Shown one piece after another: positions 58,853 through 64,000 of a stretch of 64,000 nt of DNA. The notes beneath the pieces are model-generated. The model was given only the letters and a program-made list of their open reading frames with translations. It was not told the DNA's origin and did no database searches. Location of the stretch: assembly GCA_937862815.1 (NCBI GenBank), contig CALMED010000001.1, positions 62,001-126,000 on the forward strand, in the 5' to 3' direction. Within the stretch, counting starts at the first letter, position 1. Each line of letters starts with the position of its first letter. The translations under genes were made by a program, and so were the position numbers. This DNA is from an uncultured Chitinophagaceae bacterium. Its GTDB lineage: Bacteria > Bacteroidota > Bacteroidia > Chitinophagales > Chitinophagaceae.

Positions 58853-60504
58853 ACCGGAACGATCTGCAAACCCTCGCCGCCAAAGCCCGCGAAAAACAGG
58901 CCGGCATCCGGCATAAAATCTGTGTTTGCTGCGGCGCCAGCTGCATCTCCTCCGGCTCGGAAGAGGTATTGAAAAAACTGCAGCAGGAAGTCAAAGACCG
59001 GGGTCTTGAAGCCTCGGTGGAAGTGATTCCCACCGGTTGCATGGGACCCTGCAACCAGGGCCCGCTGGTGAAGTACCTGCCGGAAAACACCATCTACCAG
59101 CATGTGGACTGTCACAACCTGGACCAGGTGATACAAAGCCAGCTGGTGGAGCGGCAGCCGCTGGAGCAGATGCTGCTCTTTGCCGACTCACGGGAAAAGC
59201 CCTTTGTAAATGCCGCCGAAGATCCCTTTTTCCAGAAGCAACTCAAGATTGCGCTGAAAGACTGCGGCGACATCAACCCCGAAGTGATTGACGACTACCT
59301 GGCCGTGGGGGGGTACCAGGCACTCGACAAAGCCCTCTTCCTCCTCTCACCCGAAGAAGTGATTGCCGAAGTGAAGCAGAGCCGCATACGCGGGCGCGGC
59401 GGCGCGGGCTACCCCACGGGTTTCAAGTGGGAGACCGTGTACAAATACATCAGCGACCAGAAATACGTAATCTGCAACGGCGATGAGGGTGATCCCGGCG
59501 CCTTCATGGACCGCAGCGTGCTGGAAGGCAACCCGCACCGCATCCTCGAAGGCATGGCCATCGCCGGCTATGCCATCGGCGCCTCCAAAGGCTATGCCTA
59601 CATCCGCGGCGAATACCCGCTGGCCATCAAACGCTTTGAGCTGGCCATCAAACAGGCCACCAAACTGGGTCTGTTGGGCAAAAACATCCTGGGCAGCTCC
59701 TTCTCTTTTGAGGTGGAAGTGCGCATCGGCGCCGGCGCTTTTGTATGCGGCGAAGAAACCGCCCTCATCGCCTCCATCGAAGGCAAACGGGGCACGCCCA
59801 AACCGCGGCCTCCCTATCCCGCCGAAAGCGGACTCTGGGGCAAGCCCACCCTCATCAACAACGTGGAAACCTTCGCGGCCATCGCCCCCATCCTCGTCAG
59901 CGGCGGCGAATGGTACAGCGAAACGGGCACGCCCAAGAGCGCCGGCACCAAAGTGTTTGCGCTGGCCGGCAAGATCAACTACTCCGGCCTTATAGAAGTA
60001 CCCATGGGCACCACCCTGCGGGAAATCGTGTTCGAGATCGGGGGCGGCATCCAGAACAACGGCACTTTCAAAGCGGCGCAGACCGGCGGCCCCTCCGGCG
60101 GCTGTATACCGGCCGGGCATCTGGATGTGAAGATGGACTATGAATCGCTGCAAAACCTGGGATCCATCATGGGCTCGGGCGGGCTGATTGTGATGGACGA
60201 GAGCTCCGACATGGTGGACGTGGCCCGCTTCTTCATGGAGTTCTGCATGGACGAAAGCTGCGGCAAATGCGTCCCCTGCCGGGTGGGCACCCGCCAGCTG
60301 CACGACCTGCTGCAAAAAATTGGCAGCGGCAAGGGTACACAGATGGACCTCGACCGGCTGGAAGAACTGGCCGAGTACGTGAAAGAAACCAGCCTCTGCG
60401 GACTGGGCGGTTCGGCCCCCAACCCGCTGCTGAGCACCCTGCGGCATTTCCGGGAAGAATACGAAAACAAGATTCAGGCACCATCCCTCAACAAGCACGT
60501 ATGA
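58849..60504 (+). CDS. hoxF: HoxF, NADH-binding diaphorase subunit, operon 2
   Basis: 551 residues. An N-terminal thioredoxin-like [2Fe-2S] domain (Cys27 or Cys28, Cys32, Cys64, Cys68) is followed by the NuoF core: [13 protein letters not shown] (FMN), [13 protein letters not shown] (NADH), [19 protein letters not shown], and [4Fe-4S] CGKCVPC...SLCGLGG. All cofactor ligands are present. The protein oxidises NADH or reduces NAD(P) and feeds HoxU. Coupled by ATGA to both neighbours. Complete and of usual length for HoxF carrying the extra N-terminal domain. Confidence 0.95.
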   Translation: MNRNDLQTLAAKAREKQAGIRHKICVCCGASCISSGSEEVLKKLQQEVKDRGLEASVEVIPTGCMGPCNQGPLVKYLPENTIYQHVDCHNLDQVIQSQLVERQPLEQMLLFADSREKPFVNAAEDPFFQKQLKIALKDCGDINPEVIDDYLAVGGYQALDKALFLLSPEEVIAEVKQSRIRGRGGAGYPTGFKWETVYKYISDQKYVICNGDEGDPGAFMDRSVLEGNPHRILEGMAIAGYAIGASKGYAYIRGEYPLAIKRFELAIKQATKLGLLGKNILGSSFSFEVEVRIGAGAFVCGEETALIASIEGKRGTPKPRPPYPAESGLWGKPTLINNVETFAAIAPILVSGGEWYSETGTPKSAGTKVFALAGKINYSGLIEVPMGTTLREIVFEIGGGIQNNGTFKAAQTGGPSGGCIPAGHLDVKMDYESLQNLGSIMGSGGLIVMDESSDMVDVARFFMEFCMDESCGKCVPCRVGTRQLHDLLQKIGSGKGTQMDLDRLEELAEYVKETSLCGLGGSAPNPLLSTLRHFREEYENKIQAPSLNKHV

Positions 60505-61208
60505 ACAAGATACCCCTCGTCATAAACGGCCAGCCCTGCGAAGCCGATCCCACGCACACCATCCTGGATGTGTGCCGGCAGCAGGGCGTTGAAATTCTCA
60601 CCATGTGCCACCTCAAAGGCATCCTGGATGTAGGCGCCTGCCGCCTCTGCCTGGTGGAAGTGGAGGGCATCAACAAACTCATTCCGGCCTGCACCACCAG
60701 GGTGGCGGCCAACATGGTCATTCACACCGCTACGGAAAAACTGAAGCGCTACCAGCGCATCACCACCGAACTCTTCTTTGCCGAACGCAACCACGTGTGC
60801 GCCGTTTGCGTGGCCAACGGTAACTGCGAACTGCAGGAATTGGGTTATAAGGTGGAGCTGGACCGCATCCGCTACCCGCACCTGTTTCCGCAGTGCGAAG
60901 TGGACACCTCCCATCCGTGGTACGTAATGGATCACAACCGCTGCATCATGTGCACCCGTTGCGTGCGTGTATGCAATGAAGTGGAGGGCGCCCACAACTG
61001 GGACGTGATGGGACGCGGACACGATGTGCGCATCATCTCCGACTTCAACACCCCCTGGGGCGAATCAACCACCTGCACGTCCTGCGGCAAATGCCTGCAT
61101 GCCTGTCCCACCGGCGCCATCTGGCCCAAGGCCATTGTGCAGGGCCAATTGCAGAAGCGGCCGGAGATGGTGGAAGAGCTGGTGGACCGGAGGAAGATGA
61201 AGTTGTAA
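60501..61208 (+). CDS. hoxU: HoxU, ferredoxin-like diaphorase subunit, operon 2
   Basis: 235 residues from ATG 60501, which overlaps hoxF by 4 bp; a longer frame from 60267 runs inside hoxF and is a shadow. [2Fe-2S]: Cys36, Cys47, Cys50, Cys64. H-x-C...C cluster: His98, Cys100, Cys103, Cys109. Two ferredoxin clusters: Cys148/151/154/158 and Cys192/195/198/202. This complete set contrasts with the operon-1 fusion, which keeps only one of the last two. It links FMN to HoxY. Confidence 0.95.
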   Translation: MNKIPLVINGQPCEADPTHTILDVCRQQGVEILTMCHLKGILDVGACRLCLVEVEGINKLIPACTTRVAANMVIHTATEKLKRYQRITTELFFAERNHVCAVCVANGNCELQELGYKVELDRIRYPHLFPQCEVDTSHPWYVMDHNRCIMCTRCVRVCNEVEGAHNWDVMGRGHDVRIISDFNTPWGESTTCTSCGKCLHACPTGAIWPKAIVQGQLQKRPEMVEELVDRRKMKL

Positions 61209-61559
61209 AACATAAAGACGGGGAGGTTAATAGATTGTTAAGGAGTTAGGGTATTTGGAATCAGGGTATTTGGAATCAGGTGGTTGTTACCCCCAACGGC
61301 GGGTGGTTAATAGGTTGAAAAGGAATTGGGAATTAGGATATTGGGAGTTAGGCATACTGAATACCAGCTTTTAAAACTTATACGCCTTAGTTCCTTTGCA
61401 GCTTTGCGAGAAACTCCAACCGCAGAGAACGGAGTAAAAGAGTTAAACGCGGAGGGGTTGGACAGGAGTAAGTTGACAGGCTGAGCAGTTGAAAAGGAAT
61501 TGGGAATTAGGATATTGGGAATACGAAACCCGTAACACATAACTCGTAACAATGAAGTC
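61209..61559. repeat. Repeat-containing spacer between hoxU and hoxY
   Basis: A 351-bp gap unusual within a hox operon. Exact 33-bp direct repeats at 61314-61346 and 61488-61520 (begin GTTGAAAAGGAATTGGG). A 15-bp unit AGGGTATTTGGAATC is repeated in tandem (61248-61277). A CTTTG-type piece lies near 61383-61420 and an ACCCGTAAC-type run at 61526-61550, just before hoxY. No gene. Confidence 0.75.
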
Positions 61560-62102
61560 ATGAATAAAAAGAAATTAGCCACCATCTGGCTCGGCGGTTG
61601 CAGCGGCTGCCACATGAGCCTGCTCGACATAGACGAGCGCATACTGGACGTGGCACAACTGGCCGACATCGTTAAGAGCCCCGTGGTGGACGGCAAAGAA
61701 CTCCCGCCGGTGGATATTGCCCTGGTGGAAGGAGCCGTTACCAGCGACGAACACTACCGCGAACTACTGCACATCCGTCAACAGGCAAAGGTGCTGGTGG
61801 CGCTGGGCGACTGTGCCGTGATGACCAACGTCACCGGCATGCGCAACTACTTCAACCTGCAGGATGTGGTGAACGCGTCCTACCGCGATGCGGTGAGCGA
61901 CGACGGACAGGGGCAACAACCCGACCATCCCTGCCTGCTGCGGCTCAACGACAAGGTGGTGCCGTTGCAGGCCGTGGTGCCGGTGGATGTGGTGGTGCCC
62001 GGCTGTCCGCCCGATGCCGATGCAATTTTTTATGTGCTCTTTGAACTGCTGAACGACCGTGTTCCGCAGCTGAGCCAGGCTAAAAAACTCAAATATGGAT
62101 AA
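61560..62102 (+). CDS. hoxY: HoxY, [NiFe] hydrogenase small subunit, operon 2
   Basis: 180 residues. Proximal [4Fe-4S] ligands in GGCSGCHMS, LGDCAVMT and PGCPPDADA. The start follows ACCCGTAAC repeats and a 350-bp spacer after hoxU. ATG 61560 gives the usual short lead (MNKKKLATIWLGGCSGCH). It overlaps hoxH by 8 bp. It hands electrons from HoxU to the NiFe centre. Confidence 0.95.
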   Translation: MNKKKLATIWLGGCSGCHMSLLDIDERILDVAQLADIVKSPVVDGKELPPVDIALVEGAVTSDEHYRELLHIRQQAKVLVALGDCAVMTNVTGMRNYFNLQDVVNASYRDAVSDDGQGQQPDHPCLLRLNDKVVPLQAVVPVDVVVPGCPPDADAIFYVLFELLNDRVPQLSQAKKLKYG

Positions 62103-63528
62103 GCGTAAAATATTTATATCGCCCGTTACCCGCATCGAAGGGCATGCCAATATCACCCTGCAACTCGATGAACAGGGCCAGGTAGCCGATGCGCAGTTTC
62201 ACGTGAACGAATTCCGCGGTTTTGAAAAATTCTGCGAAGGGCGCATGTACACCGAAATGCCCACCATCACACCCCGCATCTGCGGCATCTGTCCCACCAG
62301 CCACACCCTCGCCAGTGTGAAAGCCTGTGAGATGATCCAGGGGATCAAGCCCACCTACACGGCCAACCTGTTGCGCCGGCTGATGCACATCGGGCAGAAC
62401 CTCTCTTCGCACGCCCTGTCGTTTTTCCACCTCTCAGCGCCCGATTTTCTGCTGGGCTACGACAGTGATCCCGCCAAACGCAACATCCTCGGCATCGCCG
62501 AAAAATACCCCGACCTGGCCCGCCGCGGCATCCGCCTGCGCAAATTTGGCCAGGAGATGAGCGAACGCATCACGGGTAAGAAGATCCACATCATGGGCAT
62601 CGTGCCCGGAGGTATGGCCTTCCCGCTCACCGAAGACAACCGCAAGGCCCTGCTCGAATGGATCCCCGAAGCGCTGGAAACGGTGCAGATGGGCATTCAC
62701 CTCATCAAGAAATTCCACGAAGAACACGCCGATATGGTGCACAGCTTCGCCACCTCCCCCACGTTGTACCTGGGTACCGTTGGTCCCGGCGGCGAACACG
62801 AACTGTACGACGGCAAGCTGCGCTTTGTAAACGAAGACGGCATGATCCTGCAGGACCAGCTTTCGCCCACGGCCTATCTCGACTACATCGCCGAACGGTC
62901 GGTCAACTGGTCGTACCTCAAATACCCCTACTACAAACCCTACGGATTCGAAAAAGGCATCTATCGCGTGGGCCCGCTGGCCCGCCTCAATGTGTGCACC
63001 CGTATGAAGACCCCGCTGGCGCAACACGAATTTGAATACTTCAAACTGCTGGGTGGCGGCAAGCCGGTGCACGGTACGTTCTTCTACCACTACACCCGCC
63101 TTATTGAGGCGCTGAGCGACGTGGAAGACGCCGAACGCATCCTCCGCGACCCGGAAGTAACCTCGCTGCACATCCAGCACCACGGCCGCTGGAACTACGA
63201 AGAAGGCATCGGCAGTTCGGAAGCACCGCGGGGCACGCTGTTCCACCACTACCGCACCGATGCCACCGGCAAGCTGGTGCGGGTGAACCTGCTCATCGCG
63301 ACCGGGCAGAACAATCCCTCCATGAACCGCTCGGTACTGGAAGTAGCCCGGCAGTATGTGCGGGGCGATGAGGTACAGGAAGGCATGCTCAACCGCGTGG
63401 AATCCACCATCCGCTGCTACGACCCCTGCCTTTCCTGCAGCACCCATGCGCTGGGTGAGATGCCGATGGTGGTGGAACTGAAAGATGCGGAAGGAAACGT
63501 GGTGAAAAGACTGGAACGGGGAGGGTGA
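62095..63528 (+). CDS. hoxH: HoxH, [NiFe] hydrogenase large subunit, operon 2
   Basis: 477 residues, group 3d type. L1 [11 protein letters not shown] (Cys63, Cys66) and L2 DPCLSCSTH (Cys445, Cys448, His451) are canonical, and the last 26 residues after His451 form the cleavable extension. Overlaps hoxY by 8 bp. No protease gene is seen next to it; the one at 53123-53605 in the opposite operon may serve it. Family text ([18 protein letters not shown]-like, [12 protein letters not shown]) is normal. Confidence 0.95.
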   Translation: MDKRKIFISPVTRIEGHANITLQLDEQGQVADAQFHVNEFRGFEKFCEGRMYTEMPTITPRICGICPTSHTLASVKACEMIQGIKPTYTANLLRRLMHIGQNLSSHALSFFHLSAPDFLLGYDSDPAKRNILGIAEKYPDLARRGIRLRKFGQEMSERITGKKIHIMGIVPGGMAFPLTEDNRKALLEWIPEALETVQMGIHLIKKFHEEHADMVHSFATSPTLYLGTVGPGGEHELYDGKLRFVNEDGMILQDQLSPTAYLDYIAERSVNWSYLKYPYYKPYGFEKGIYRVGPLARLNVCTRMKTPLAQHEFEYFKLLGGGKPVHGTFFYHYTRLIEALSDVEDAERILRDPEVTSLHIQHHGRWNYEEGIGSSEAPRGTLFHHYRTDATGKLVRVNLLIATGQNNPSMNRSVLEVARQYVRGDEVQEGMLNRVESTIRCYDPCLSCSTHALGEMPMVVELKDAEGNVVKRLERGG

Positions 63529-63910
63529 ATGCAAGGATTGAAGGAGTGAATGACTGAAGGATTGAATGGGTGTGCGTTTGCCTGGCGCTGCGTTTTATGC
63601 ATGTAAAATCCGTTGCGCCGTGGTATTCTTTGTCGCTTTGTGTGAAACCTTTGGCCCAGAGAAAGGAGAAGCGGTGGTTTTCGCAGAGGTTGTTCAAGGA
63701 TTGAAGAATTGAATGGGATTACGTTCGGGTCAGAGGACGTACACTTAAAATATGAACCACCTCCCCCGGGGTCTCCTGCAAGGAACCACGGGGTTTAAGA
63801 AAAAGCACTTCGCGCCATTGTCTACTTTGCCGCTTTGCGTGAAATAACCGCCACGAATACACGAATGAAGCACAAACCCGCAACCTGCCGGCCGGCAGAC
63901 CTGAAACCGT
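63529..63910. repeat. Repeat-filled spacer after operon 2
   Basis: Non-coding. GGATTGAAGGAGTGAATGA text at about 63535-63568. A CTTTG spacer element at 63574-63649 ends in TTTGTCGCTTTGTGTGAAAC. A shorter one at 63808-63849 contains TTTGCCGCTTTGCGTGAAAT. No terminator hairpin was obvious after hoxH. Confidence 0.6.
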
Positions 63911-64000
63911 TCACTCCTCCCCCAACAGCTCCACCACTTCTTCATCCGATACCTGGTGGAACTGCTCATAAAAAGCCCCCACACCCGTGAAATACGGGGG
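63911..64000 (-). CDS. C-terminus of an unidentified protein, cut by the window edge
   Basis: The last 90 bp on the minus strand read as an open frame of 29 codons ending in TGA (63911-63913): FTGVGAFYEQFHQVSDEEVV then ELLGEE. The acidic helical end looks like a real protein, but the piece is too short to identify. The gene continues to the right and would run towards hoxH operon 2 (convergent). Confidence 0.4.
   Translation of the reverse strand, partial: PPYFTGVGAFYEQFHQVSDEEVVELLGEE

Noticed and set aside
60267-60500. Longer HoxU start at 60267
   Set aside because: The extra codons lie inside hoxF in another frame; ATG 60501 overlaps the hoxF stop in the usual ATGA manner.

Overview
The window looks like a chromosomal segment of a Bacteroidota bacterium, probably of the Chitinophagaceae/Chitinophagia type. 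Supporting signs are: starts with little or no Shine-Dalgarno sequence; several matches to the Bacteroidota promoter (TTG, about 19-21 nt, TAnnTTTG); the N-acyl-ornithine type of carbamoyltransferase (ArgF'); SPII lipoproteins; a TonB receptor with a carboxypeptidase-regulatory-like N-terminus; MbnP/MauG-like and DUF2911 proteins; and many dispersed intergenic mini-repeats. Most of the DNA is GC-rich, but 18.9-24.5 kb is visibly AT-richer. I see no rRNA, tRNA, CRISPR array or insertion sequence.

Layout. 1-8.2 kb: a truncated PQQ-type beta-propeller lipoprotein, a small secreted protein, an alpha/beta hydrolase, a large FAD/Fe-S dehydrogenase, a TSUP permease and a split YeeE/YedE transporter. 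8.5-18.9 kb: hydrogenase maturation genes hypB, hypF, hypC, hypD and hypE. This run also holds a small membrane protein, a four-helix-bundle (23S-IVP-like) gene between hypC and hypD, a TonB-dependent receptor and a von Willebrand A protein. 19.3-24 kb: an AT-rich cluster with an MbnP-like lipoprotein, a di-haem MauG/MbnH-like peroxidase, an outer-membrane protein and a DUF2911 lipoprotein, preceded by two small His/Cys-rich proteins. 24.5-35.5 kb (mostly minus strand): a near-complete arginine operon (GNAT acyltransferase, argG, argC, argD, argF', argB, argE, argH), again interrupted by a four-helix-bundle gene. 35.6-38.2 kb: an MlaE-MlaF-MlaD lipid transporter. 38.6-45 kb (minus): a six-subunit Ech-type membrane [NiFe] hydrogenase in the order echABCDEF, then a lipoprotein and hypA. 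45-53 kb: outer-membrane/hypothetical genes, a secreted WD40-caspase protein and a putative metallopeptidase. 53-63.5 kb: two divergent NAD-linked [NiFe] hydrogenase (Hox, group 3d-like) operons that share one 275-bp control region.

How it works together. HypA-F and a HoxW/HycI-like protease can assemble NiFe(CN)2CO centres for three hydrogenases. One (Ech) would couple ferredoxin/H2 chemistry to ion pumping. The other two would exchange electrons between H2 and NAD(P). The plus-strand Hox operon is a textbook hoxEFUYH set with every cofactor ligand. The minus-strand operon is compacted to three polypeptides (HoxE-F fusion, HoxU-Y fusion, HoxH). It has lost the HoxE [2Fe-2S] ligands and exactly one ferredoxin-type [4Fe-4S] cluster of HoxU, and it carries Gln in place of His in the HoxH L2 motif. 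The TonB receptor inside the hyp run is a natural candidate for nickel (or iron) import. The other striking theme is mini-repeats: REP-like palindromes, CTTTG-type spacers, and short elements that sit in frame inside argC and argF'.
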